NCBI GenBank assembly: GCA_013204385.1
Contig: JABMNY010000026.1
Span: 1 to 48,842 of the forward strand
Reading direction: 5' to 3'
Length of the DNA stretch: 48,842 nt
Source of the DNA: Candidatus Uhrbacteria bacterium
GTDB taxonomy: Bacteria; Patescibacteriota; Patescibacteriia; UBA9934; GWF2-40-263
Made by a program: the position numbers and the translations under genes. The notes below the pieces were generated by a model. It was given only the letters and a program-made list of their open reading frames with translations. It ran no database searches and was not told the DNA's origin. This document shows, piece after piece, positions 38,479 through 47,083 of this stretch. Position 1 is the first letter of the stretch. Each line of letters begins with the position of its first letter.

Positions 38479-40206
38479 ATGGCAATTTTGCCGTTTAGAA
38501 AATGGTTTAATAAACGCTATAAGGGGACGTATAAATTCGCTCGATTGATCTTCTCGTTTGACCTTCTCTTGATTGGAGCCGTTATCGGACTGGGCATAAC
38601 AGCCCTCCTTCTTGGATTCACTCAGATCGTCTCTTTTGAAGATCGTATTACGTTTGAAGCAACGGTCGCTCCTCGTGAAATCGTAAGCGGAGCTCCTTCT
38701 ACACTCATCATTCGCTATACGAATGAAACAGATGAGGAGCTTCGGAACACACAACTCACCCTCAGCTATCCAGACGATTTTCTTCTTCAAGAACTTTCCT
38801 TTGAGCACATTGAAGCAGAAAACGGCACGATTAATCTTGGAACCCTTCCTGTGGGGGGATCTGGGACTGTGCACGTACGAGGAGTCATGTTTGGGGATGT
38901 CGGTGGTGAACAGACCTTCACAAGCACTATGACATTTGTTCATGGGGAGGATCGTGATATTGCAGGAAAGAAAACAAGTCTACACGTATTTTCACCAAGC
39001 TCTTCCACACTCTCGCTCACACTCACTCTCCCAGAACGGCTTATTGCGTTTCAAGAAGTTGAGGGAACAATCACGTACAAGAACATAGGAGAGATCGACT
39101 TCCCTACTATTAGCATCGAACCAGAGTGGCCAGAGGGGTTCACGTATATATCATCTCCTTCCGCATTCACAGATGGTGTTTTCGAACTACCCGCAATTGA
39201 AGGAGGATCCTCTGGCGAGTTTTCATTCATTGGATATCTTGGTGATGTGGGGGAAGAAGTTACATTTATCTTCCATCCATCATTCACCTTTGGGGCAAAT
39301 CGCTATCGTCAAGAAACACTCACCCATGACGCCACGGTTATTCCTCCACAAATACAGGTAAATCATAGTGTTGATAAATCCACACTCCGAGCAGGATCGA
39401 CTGCTCTCTACACCCTTCATTATGAAAATGTGGGAGAATTTGCCGTCACGAATCTTGTTCTTGGCATTGAATCTGAAAGTCCATTTTTCTTAAAAGATGT
39501 ATATACATCAGAATCAATTCCATCTATCGCTCCAGGAGCCTCAGCAGACGTTCAGATTCGCGTACCACTTCGTGCATCTATCTTGCAAAGCGAAACATCT
39601 GTCTGGGAAGGACTTGATGTTTCAACAAGAGTCATCGCAACCTACACACTCGGAGATGGTTCGGGGCAACGTGTAATCTCAAAAGGCACATCAATCAGCT
39701 CTCCCATCACCACTCCTGTTGTCTTTGAATCCTTTGGACGCTATGCCACAGCAAGTGGAGATCAATTAGGAAGAGGTCCTCTTCCTCCACGTGTCGGCAT
39801 GGAAACAAAGTACTGGATTTTTTGGCATATGGACGGAACAATCAACACCCTCCAAAATGTTCGCATTGAAGGAACGCTTGGTTCAGGAGTTGAATTCACT
39901 GGCAATCAGTCTTCCTCACAAAATGGAGGAGTAAGCTATGACGCAGCCTCACGCACAATCATTTGGACATCAGACTCCATCGAACCAAGCCTTTCTCCAA
40001 CCAGTAAAATTATTGGTATTGGTTTTGAGCTTGGACTCACACCAACTGATTCAATGATCGATACTATTCCTTTGCTTTTATACGATATCCGCCTCACAGC
40101 AACCGATGCACACACAGGAATGTATATCAGTCGATCAGGACTTACGGTCACAACAAACCTTCCTCAAGATCTCATGGCTTCTGAGAAGGCACTGGTTGAG
40201 AACTAG
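38479..40206 (+). CDS. Membrane-anchored DUF11-like surface protein
   Basis: N-terminal TM; repeated Ig-like TLIIRYTNETDEELRNTQLTLSYP, ALYTLHYENVGEFAVTNLVLGIE. Confidence 0.6.
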   Translation: MAILPFRKWFNKRYKGTYKFARLIFSFDLLLIGAVIGLGITALLLGFTQIVSFEDRITFEATVAPREIVSGAPSTLIIRYTNETDEELRNTQLTLSYPDDFLLQELSFEHIEAENGTINLGTLPVGGSGTVHVRGVMFGDVGGEQTFTSTMTFVHGEDRDIAGKKTSLHVFSPSSSTLSLTLTLPERLIAFQEVEGTITYKNIGEIDFPTISIEPEWPEGFTYISSPSAFTDGVFELPAIEGGSSGEFSFIGYLGDVGEEVTFIFHPSFTFGANRYRQETLTHDATVIPPQIQVNHSVDKSTLRAGSTALYTLHYENVGEFAVTNLVLGIESESPFFLKDVYTSESIPSIAPGASADVQIRVPLRASILQSETSVWEGLDVSTRVIATYTLGDGSGQRVISKGTSISSPITTPVVFESFGRYATASGDQLGRGPLPPRVGMETKYWIFWHMDGTINTLQNVRIEGTLGSGVEFTGNQSSSQNGGVSYDAASRTIIWTSDSIEPSLSPTSKIIGIGFELGLTPTDSMIDTIPLLLYDIRLTATDAHTGMYISRSGLTVTTNLPQDLMASEKALVEN

Positions 40207-40242
40207 CTGTTTATAAGGGAAAAGGCGACAATCCACAGGGGT

Positions 40243-40268
40243 GGGCATTGACAAAATGCCCATTTTTT
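40243..40268 (+). terminator. Terminator of 38479..40206 gene, overlapping next promoter
   Basis: GGGCATT-gacaa-AATGCCC-ATTTTTT. Confidence 0.75.
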
Positions 40269-40276
40269 GATATCCT
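40248..40276 (+). promoter_or_regulatory. sigma70-type promoter TTGACA-N17-TATCCT
   Basis: TTGACA 40248-40253, TATCCT 40271-40276; ATG at 40288. Confidence 0.65.
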
Positions 40277-40287
40277 TCTGCGTCAAT

Positions 40288-41442
40288 ATGAAAATAGCAA
40301 TGATCGGACAGAAAGGAATTCCTGCTCGCTCTGGGGGCATTGAACGGCACGTAGAAGAGCTCTCAGCCGAACTCGCATCACGTGGACATGAAGTCCTCGT
40401 ATTTTGTCGTTCTTGGTATACCTGGCCCATTCGACCCCATCGTGGAGTGACCTGTATCAAAACAAGGTCCATTCACTCAAAGCATCTGGATGCTATTACA
40501 CATACCCTCACAGCAACCATTCGAGCTGCACGTGAGAAAGTGGACGTATTTCATTTTCATGGGGTCGGGCCAGCACTTCTTTCCTGGCTCCCAAAACTCC
40601 TTCGCCCATCTGCCAAAGTCGTTGTGACGTTTCACTGTATCGATCGTCATCACAAAAAATGGAACCTCCTTGCTCGAACCATGCTCTATATTGGGGAGCG
40701 ACTTGCTTGTTCTATTCCTGACGCGACGATTACTGTTTCAAAAACATTGGAAACCTACTGTCGTCTCTCCTACGGAGTCACCACAAAATATATTCCAAAT
40801 GGAACTCAGATCCCTCTCGAAGATTCAGACAAAGGACTCTTAGAACCATTTGAACTGCATTCTGGAAAATATCTCCTCATGTGCGCACGACTTGTCCGCC
40901 ATAAAGGAGCTCATACGCTTATTCAAGCGTGGAGAAAATTAAAAACAACGCATCCTGAAGTTGTTGGGGATATGAAACTTGCAATCGTAGGTGGAAGTGC
41001 ATTTACCGATGCGTATGTAAGCGAACTTCATCGTCTCGCAAAAAATGAGCCCTCTATTGTTTTGACAGGAAATCAATCGGGCGAAACACTTCATAGCCTA
41101 TTCTCAAACGCTTACGCTGCTGTGCATCCCTCTGAATCAGAAGGATTGCCAATCGCCGTTCTGGAAGAAATGGGATATGGAAAATGTGTACTCTCATCAG
41201 ATATTCCAGAAAACCTGGAACTCACTCAGGATCACGGTCTTACATTTACAACAGGATCTGTCACAGACCTTGCAGACAAAATCAAAATGATGATTGAAAG
41301 CCCAGACCTCGTAAAAGCTGTTGGAGCAGAGGCACGAACACATATCGCCAAATACTATGATTGGAAAGATATTGCCGAGACAACTGACTACCTCTACGAA
41401 CTTCTCTGGCTAGAACCCGAACTCACAAAACAAATTACCTAA
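40288..41442 (+). CDS. Glycosyltransferase family 4
   Basis: MKIAMIGQKGIPARSGGIERHVEELSAEL; HPSESEGLPIAVLEEMGYGKCVLSSDIPE. Confidence 0.88.
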   Translation: MKIAMIGQKGIPARSGGIERHVEELSAELASRGHEVLVFCRSWYTWPIRPHRGVTCIKTRSIHSKHLDAITHTLTATIRAAREKVDVFHFHGVGPALLSWLPKLLRPSAKVVVTFHCIDRHHKKWNLLARTMLYIGERLACSIPDATITVSKTLETYCRLSYGVTTKYIPNGTQIPLEDSDKGLLEPFELHSGKYLLMCARLVRHKGAHTLIQAWRKLKTTHPEVVGDMKLAIVGGSAFTDAYVSELHRLAKNEPSIVLTGNQSGETLHSLFSNAYAAVHPSESEGLPIAVLEEMGYGKCVLSSDIPENLELTQDHGLTFTTGSVTDLADKIKMMIESPDLVKAVGAEARTHIAKYYDWKDIAETTDYLYELLWLEPELTKQIT

Positions 41443-41504
41443 CCAGGTCGGCGGCTCAGCCCCCGACCTGGTTACAAAAAACCGACCTTAGGGTCGGTTT
41501 TTTG
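41441..41504. terminator. Two tandem hairpin terminators between convergent glycosyltransferases
   Basis: AACCAGGTCGG...CCGACCTGGTT and AACCGACC-ttag-GGTCGGTTTTTT. Confidence 0.8.
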
Positions 41505-42729
41505 TTTTGGAAATATGGGTTGGGGTGACTTCTTCGTAGATGGCCATCAGGCGTCGATAATGGTCATCAATATTGAACTGCTTCTCAATCGTTGATCTGG
41601 CTGCATGCGCAAGTACGACGCGCAAATCTTCATCGTATGCCAAGCGCGTGATCGCCTCGACCCATCCAGGAAGATCGGTGGGGCCCACAAGTAATCCATT
41701 TACACGATCTTCTATTATCTCTGATACACCTCCGACATCAGAAGCGATCACCGGCTTGCCGGCAGTCATTGCCTCAAGCACGGTCAAAGGAAAATTCTCG
41801 TGCACACGAGACGGCAACAAGACCGCACGCGCTCCTTGGTACATCTGTGCAAGTTCTTCCCCCATTCTAAATCCAACGAATTCAATATTTTTCAATCCGT
41901 CTGCCAGATGATGTAAGCGCTCCATCTCAGGACCTCTTCCAACAATCTTGAACTCAAGATCTGGAATGAGTCTTGCGGCACGCACAATCGTCTCTATCCC
42001 CTTCTCTTCGCTGAGTCGTCCAACAAACAAGAAATACCCATCGTGATCATATCGAGACTCCACCACATGCGGATCGATTCCATAATGATTCACACGAATC
42101 TTTTCAGCAGGAAACCCTCCTGACAGAAGCTGACGTTTCATGTAGTGCGAGGGACAGATAAAGAGATCCACATTCCGTTCATAGATTTTCAACCATCGAT
42201 GAAATTTATGAACGACTACTTGGACAAAACTCGCAATGAACGAATGTTTGTGAAACCGAGAAAAGGCTCCTCGGATGATTCCAACATGACGATAATCTTC
42301 TCCGCATCCAGATGCCCAAATATTATATTGTGGGGAAATAAGATGATGGTCATGCACCGTCATTACTACAGGAACATGCTCATCTTTACAGGTATCTAAA
42401 ATGGAAGGTGAGATTTGTGTGTAAATATTGTGAAGATGCACAAGTGCCGGACTCTCTTGTGTAATGAGTGTCGCAAGCTTTCTTCGCGCTTCAAGTGAGT
42501 AGAACATTCGTCCCACCGTACGTAAACCCTGCCAATTCAGCTTCACTTTTTCTGTCTGTACAAACGAAACAAACAGGTTGCTATATGGGGTTTCTTGATT
42601 ATCTAACTGTTTCATTGCAAACGGAATGACGGTATTCCCCTGTGTTTCAAGCCACGCAGAAAGCTCGAGCATATAACGCTCCGCTCCCCCTTTCAACGCA
42701 TAGAATTTATTGACTTGAATGATCTTCAT
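41488..42729 (-). CDS. Glycosyltransferase family 4
   Basis: MKIIQVNKFYALKGGAERYMLEL; LPSRVHENFPLTVLEAMTAGKPVIASDVGGVSEII. Confidence 0.88.
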   Translation of the reverse strand: MKIIQVNKFYALKGGAERYMLELSAWLETQGNTVIPFAMKQLDNQETPYSNLFVSFVQTEKVKLNWQGLRTVGRMFYSLEARRKLATLITQESPALVHLHNIYTQISPSILDTCKDEHVPVVMTVHDHHLISPQYNIWASGCGEDYRHVGIIRGAFSRFHKHSFIASFVQVVVHKFHRWLKIYERNVDLFICPSHYMKRQLLSGGFPAEKIRVNHYGIDPHVVESRYDHDGYFLFVGRLSEEKGIETIVRAARLIPDLEFKIVGRGPEMERLHHLADGLKNIEFVGFRMGEELAQMYQGARAVLLPSRVHENFPLTVLEAMTAGKPVIASDVGGVSEIIEDRVNGLLVGPTDLPGWVEAITRLAYDEDLRVVLAHAARSTIEKQFNIDDHYRRLMAIYEEVTPTHISKTKNRP

Positions 42730-44252
42730 ACCTTCTTTTCTTTTTCCGCAAGCACATACAAGAATCCCGCATACATCCAAAGGTAGTAGGCACTGGTTCG
42801 AATTTCAAGCAGTGTTGAGGTGAATGCATTAAATCCGACTCCAATCAACATGGCACACACTCCCATCGCAAGCGCCTGAACAAATGGATCCTTATGTGTT
42901 TTTGCCACGTTCAGGGCATAGAAAAACAATCCCAAATAAAACCAAAGATAAAAAACCATCCCCAATGTTCCAGATTCTCCCCAAAGGGAAAACCAATTGT
43001 TGTCGATCGCGCCATCGGTACCAAACACCCCAAATGGAAGACCTAAGTTCTCATAGACCGCTGTGTTATGTAGTGCTGCCACCGCCCCTCCTCCATATTG
43101 TCCCGGACCAAATCCCAGAATTGGAGAAGCAGAAACAACATTGAGTGGGGTGTGAATAAACCAAAATACGCGACCAAGACCGTAATACTCCCCTCGCCAA
43201 CGCGCAAGACTAAAGCTCTCAAAGAATCGTTCAGAGAGCGACTGACCAGGAGATTCTGTAATCAGACTTACATTCAGTCCTGACCCCGCGAGAACGATTG
43301 AAAGAAACAAGACAAACATTGCAAATCCAGCAAGTACACGACGATCATGCTTCAAGAGAAGACCAATAAACAGGAATCCTAGGAGAAATGCGAACCAAGA
43401 GGCTCGAGAATAGGTTAAGACAAGCGCAGGAATTCCAATAACAAAAAGCCAAATGATCCATGGATGTTTTGCGTAAAATTTCTTGGTGAATAACATCGCT
43501 GTCCCAAGAAGCAAAAAGAGATAGAGAAAGTTCCCAAGACGGTCGTAGCGACCAAGCGTGGCAAAAATTCTCGATCCTGGATCCCAAAACTGCTCGACTC
43601 CCCCCGTAAGCGTTATGGTCCCAAGCGTACGTGCTTCTGAGGGAAGCAGAAACTGATCAAGAGGCTCGCCAATAATTCCTTGGAGAATTCCAAGGAGGCA
43701 TTGAAACGCCACAATTCCAAACATCGCCCAGGTAAGATTTTGGATGAATGTTTTAGAGGGAGCAATCTGTACAACCAGAAAAAACACCAACATGAATCGT
43801 AATATCTGACGCAGTCCTAGCAGTGCAACCGTTGGTGAGACAAGGTTCACGAGCGCCGACGCCAATAAGACAAGCACAAACAACATAAACGGCAGATCAA
43901 ACGGTGTTTGGCGGTAGACCTTTTTCCCAGACAAAATACGCGTTAACACAACAAACGCGACAAGATAGATAAGAAACTCAGATCCATACCGTGCAAACAC
44001 ATACACGTCATCTGGAATGAATTTCAAAATAATAGATTCAAACGGAAGATAGAGAGCAAGAAATCCAAGCGCATATTGTGGACGCACAAACGTCACAATT
44101 ACAAGACACCCTCCTAACACCGATGCGAGAACAAGCGTAGGTGAAAAGATGGATTGTAGGACGATCAGAAAAGCAAGGAGCAGGAAGAGAAATGCTGTTG
44201 CAAGCGCTGTATGCTCTTCTGCACGTTTGTACACCGTGCGCAGGTTGATCAT
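42726..44252 (-). CDS. O-antigen ligase/polymerase family membrane protein
   Basis: Polytopic; SPILGFGPGQYGGGAV, NNWFSLWGESGTLGMVFYLWF near C-terminus. Confidence 0.8.
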   Translation of the reverse strand: MINLRTVYKRAEEHTALATAFLFLLLAFLIVLQSIFSPTLVLASVLGGCLVIVTFVRPQYALGFLALYLPFESIILKFIPDDVYVFARYGSEFLIYLVAFVVLTRILSGKKVYRQTPFDLPFMLFVLVLLASALVNLVSPTVALLGLRQILRFMLVFFLVVQIAPSKTFIQNLTWAMFGIVAFQCLLGILQGIIGEPLDQFLLPSEARTLGTITLTGGVEQFWDPGSRIFATLGRYDRLGNFLYLFLLLGTAMLFTKKFYAKHPWIIWLFVIGIPALVLTYSRASWFAFLLGFLFIGLLLKHDRRVLAGFAMFVLFLSIVLAGSGLNVSLITESPGQSLSERFFESFSLARWRGEYYGLGRVFWFIHTPLNVVSASPILGFGPGQYGGGAVAALHNTAVYENLGLPFGVFGTDGAIDNNWFSLWGESGTLGMVFYLWFYLGLFFYALNVAKTHKDPFVQALAMGVCAMLIGVGFNAFTSTLLEIRTSAYYLWMYAGFLYVLAEKEKKV

Positions 44253-44298
44253 GTACACAAATTGTATCACAAAATGTGTGATACGAGATCTTGGAAAA

Positions 44299-44329
44299 AG
44301 AAAAAGCGGACATCGTGAGAGATGTCCGC
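44299..44329 (-). terminator. Terminator of MopE lipoprotein 1
   Basis: Minus: GCGGACATC-tctcac-GATGTCCGC then TTTTTCTTTTTCC. Confidence 0.85.
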
Positions 44330-44345
44330 GCGTGAGACTCAGAGA

Positions 44346-46559
44346 CTACGGGGTGTAGTCGCTGGTGAAGACACCTTCGTAGTCGAAGGTGAGGATCGAG
44401 TAGGAATCGCTCCCCTCGAAGTTGCCGTCGACGGTGGTGTCGTCCGAGCCGTTGTCGTCCCAGTCGAAGCTCCATCCGAAGGTGGAGATCTCGACGGAGC
44501 CCGAGGGCATCAGATCGCTGTCGAAGTTGCCCTCGACATCCCCGGTATAGGTCCCGGAGAGGTAGGTGGCGAAGTCGCCGGAGAAGACACACTCGATCGA
44601 GCCACTGATCATGGGATCCACGGTCGTGTCGACGGTCAAGTTGACCGTTCCCTCACAGGAGTCCGATCCCAAACCGAAGGTGGTCTCGGTGAGGGTGATG
44701 GTGAAGTCGCCCTCGTAGTCACCTTCGGTGACGCAGGGCGAGGAGTCCATGTCCTCGTCGCAGTCGTTGTCCACGGAATCTCCGCAGACCTCGAGCGCGT
44801 CCGGGTTCACGTACTCGTCCGTGTCGTCACAGTCACCCATGACGCTGACGTACCCGGAGGTGACGTCACAGGCATCGGCACTGGTGGCGGGGTCGCCGTA
44901 GCCGTCGCCGTCCACATCGGCGTAGAAGGTCTCACCGACATCCTCGTCGACATCGCCGTCGCAGTCGTTGTCCTGCTCATCGCAGTACTCGGTGGCGCCG
45001 GGGTAGACCGTTCGGTCGTCGTCGTCACAGTCGGTGCCGTCTGCCACCGTCCCCGAGGGGGCGGAACAGGAGACCGTGCTGATCGAAGCGTCGCCGTAGC
45101 CGTCGTTGTCGTCGTCGGTGTACCAGGTGGTCGCGTCCGAGGAGCTGTCCGGATCCGTGGATCCGTCGCAGTCGTTGTCCGCGCCGTCGCAGTACTCGGT
45201 GGCGCCGGGGTAGCTGGTGGCATCCCCGTCGTCGCAGTCGGTGTCGTCGGCGACGTAGCCCCACGGCTGGTCACACTGGGTGACCGTGACACCTCCGGCA
45301 TCGCCGTAGGTGTCGCCGTCGGCGTCGGGGTAGTAGGTTCCGGCGTCCGTGGCGCCCACATCGGTGGTGCCGTCACAGTCGTCATCGAGGTCGTCGCAGA
45401 CCTCGACAGCACCGGGGTTCACATCGGCGTCGATGTCGTCGCAGTCGGTCGCGTCTGCCACCGTCCCCGAGGGGGCGGAGCAGGACATGGTCGAGCTGGT
45501 GGCGTCGCCGTAGCCGTCGGAGTCCGAATCGGTGTACCAGGTGCTGGCGTCGGCGCTGGTGTCCGGATCCGTGGATCCGTCGCAGTCGTTGTCCGCGCCG
45601 TCGCAGTACTCGGTCGCGCCGGGGTAGCTGGTGGCATCCGTGTCGTCGCAGTCATCCGCGCTGTCGACGTAGCCCGAGGGCTGGTCGCAGGCCTCCGTGG
45701 TGGAAGCGGGATCACCCGACCCATCGCCGTCGGCATCCTCGAAGTAAGTCACCATGACCTCTTCGTCGATGTCGTCGTCGCAGTCGTTGTCGATCAGATC
45801 GCAGACTTCCTCGTTGCCGGGGCTGACCTCGGGGTCGTGGTCGTTGCAGTCGGTGTCGTCCGCAACCGAGCCCGAGGGCTGGTCGCAGGCGTCCTGGCTG
45901 ACCGTGGAGTCACCGTAGCCATCGTTGTCCGCGTCGGTGTACCAGGTCGAGGCATCCACCGCGTTCTCGTCGACGGTGCCGTCGCAGTCGTTGTCGATCT
46001 CGTTGCAGACCTCGGTGGCACCGGGATTCACGTCAGCGTTGTCATCGTCACAGTCGGTGCCGTCGGTGACCCAACGCCCGTCTCCGCCGGACAGCTCACA
46101 GCCGTTCTCGAGTTCCCATGCGGGATCCCCGTAGGAGTCACCATCGGAATCGGCATACCAGAGGTTGCCCTCCGAATTGTCGACGACGCCGTCACAGTCC
46201 TGATCCACGTTGTCGCAGACCTCGGTTGCACCCGGGTGGATGCTGGCGTGATTGTCGTCGCAGTCCTCGCCCTGGGCCACGTAGCCGTCGGGCTGGTCGC
46301 AGGACCAGGTGACGTTGCCCGTCTGGCCGTAGCCATCCGAGTCGCCATCGAGGTACCAGAGGGTCTCGAGACCGACCGTGGGGTCGTTGTCGTCGCAGTC
46401 CTCATCAGCACCGATGCCGTCGCCATCATCGTCCGTGAGGGACGTGGTGCCGGTGTCGTCGATGTTGGGATCGAGGTTGCGATCATCGCGCTGAACGGTC
46501 AGAGGACTACAGGCGGACAGGATGGCCAACAAGGCCAGGGGCAGGATGGAACGCGTCAT
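44346..46559 (-). CDS. Lipoprotein with about 8 MopE-type putative metal-binding repeats
   Basis: MTRSILPLALLAILSACSPLTVQRDD lipobox; repeats like DCDDxDxxxYPGATEYCDGADNDCDG; strongly GC-rich. Confidence 0.85.
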   Translation of the reverse strand: MTRSILPLALLAILSACSPLTVQRDDRNLDPNIDDTGTTSLTDDDGDGIGADEDCDDNDPTVGLETLWYLDGDSDGYGQTGNVTWSCDQPDGYVAQGEDCDDNHASIHPGATEVCDNVDQDCDGVVDNSEGNLWYADSDGDSYGDPAWELENGCELSGGDGRWVTDGTDCDDDNADVNPGATEVCNEIDNDCDGTVDENAVDASTWYTDADNDGYGDSTVSQDACDQPSGSVADDTDCNDHDPEVSPGNEEVCDLIDNDCDDDIDEEVMVTYFEDADGDGSGDPASTTEACDQPSGYVDSADDCDDTDATSYPGATEYCDGADNDCDGSTDPDTSADASTWYTDSDSDGYGDATSSTMSCSAPSGTVADATDCDDIDADVNPGAVEVCDDLDDDCDGTTDVGATDAGTYYPDADGDTYGDAGGVTVTQCDQPWGYVADDTDCDDGDATSYPGATEYCDGADNDCDGSTDPDSSSDATTWYTDDDNDGYGDASISTVSCSAPSGTVADGTDCDDDDRTVYPGATEYCDEQDNDCDGDVDEDVGETFYADVDGDGYGDPATSADACDVTSGYVSVMGDCDDTDEYVNPDALEVCGDSVDNDCDEDMDSSPCVTEGDYEGDFTITLTETTFGLGSDSCEGTVNLTVDTTVDPMISGSIECVFSGDFATYLSGTYTGDVEGNFDSDLMPSGSVEISTFGWSFDWDDNGSDDTTVDGNFEGSDSYSILTFDYEGVFTSDYTP
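45041..45225. repeat. Copy A of near-identical internal repeat, period 414 bp
   Basis: 80-bp stretch 45146-45225 matches 45560-45639 with one mismatch. Confidence 0.8.
45455..45639. repeat. Copy B of near-identical internal repeat
   Basis: See copy A; flanking CTGCCACCGTCCCCGAGGGGGCGGA also repeated at the same offset. Confidence 0.8.
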
Positions 46560-46633
46560 GTGACACTCCGGGGGTTGAACATTCTCCCTCCCCACCAAAG
46601 GGGTAGGTGCCAGGCCGATGGCAGGGAGAGATT

Positions 46634-46673
46634 GTTTGGTTGAAGGGATCTTGGCCTGGTTTCAGGACCAAAC
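46634..46673 (-). promoter_or_regulatory. Leader inverted repeat upstream of MopE lipoprotein 1
   Basis: GTTTGGT (46634-46640) / ACCAAAC (46667-46673), 26-nt spacer. Confidence 0.5.
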
Positions 46674-46726
46674 GGCACTAAAATCAGTTCACGATCTGCA
46701 CAAAAAACCAGTCATTTTGACGTATT

Positions 46727-46755
46727 CTTATACCACTATACCCGCTTCTTGTCAA
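46727..46755 (-). promoter_or_regulatory. sigma70 promoter of MopE lipoprotein 1: TTGACA-N17-TATAAG
   Basis: -35 at 46750-46755, -10 at 46727-46732. Confidence 0.7.
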
Positions 46756-46828
46756 TGCGTTTCGTATGGAAAAGGCGGGAAAATGAATGAGGTGGGAAAG
46801 GTGGAATGGTGAGAAGGTGAAAGCAGGC

Positions 46829-46953
46829 AAAAACGTCTGAAATTGAGCTGAGAACGCCGGTCTGGAGGGAGAAAAGCTCGTGAGACGACCCAAAAGGTCG
46901 TCGAGCGAGTTTTCGACTGAAGACCAAGTTATCAGCCAATTTCAGACGTTTTT
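46829..46953. repeat. Long imperfect palindrome, copy 1 (about 125 bp)
   Basis: 17-bp perfect outer arms AAAAACGTCTGAAATTG/CAATTTCAGACGTTTTT; core GACGACC-caaaa-GGTCGTC. Confidence 0.85.
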
Positions 46954-46958
46954 GAAAA

Positions 46959-47010
46959 AGAAAAGCCCCCGAGTGAAGTCGAGCTAGAAAGCTCTTCTCC
47001 ACGCGAGGGC
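46959..47010 (-). terminator. Terminator of MopE lipoprotein 2
   Basis: GCCCCCGAGTGAAG-tc-GAGCT-agaa-AGCTC-tt-CTCCACGCGAGGGC; minus-strand tail TTTTCTTTTTC. Confidence 0.7.
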
Positions 47011-47083
47011 GCGTGCTTGATCTCTGCCCTACTCCGGATGAACTTCATCGGGTAGAGATCTCGTTGTTGTGGCCGGAAGTGGC

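Noticed and set aside
45041-45639. Possible CRISPR-like array from regularly spaced repeats
   Set aside because: In-frame protein-coding repeats with period of whole codons; no unique spacers.
44322-46643. 773-aa plus-strand ORF opposite MopE lipoprotein 1
   Set aside because: Val/Gly/Asp/Ala-biased shadow ORF created by GC-rich DCDD repeats on the other strand; the minus strand has lipobox, promoter and terminator.
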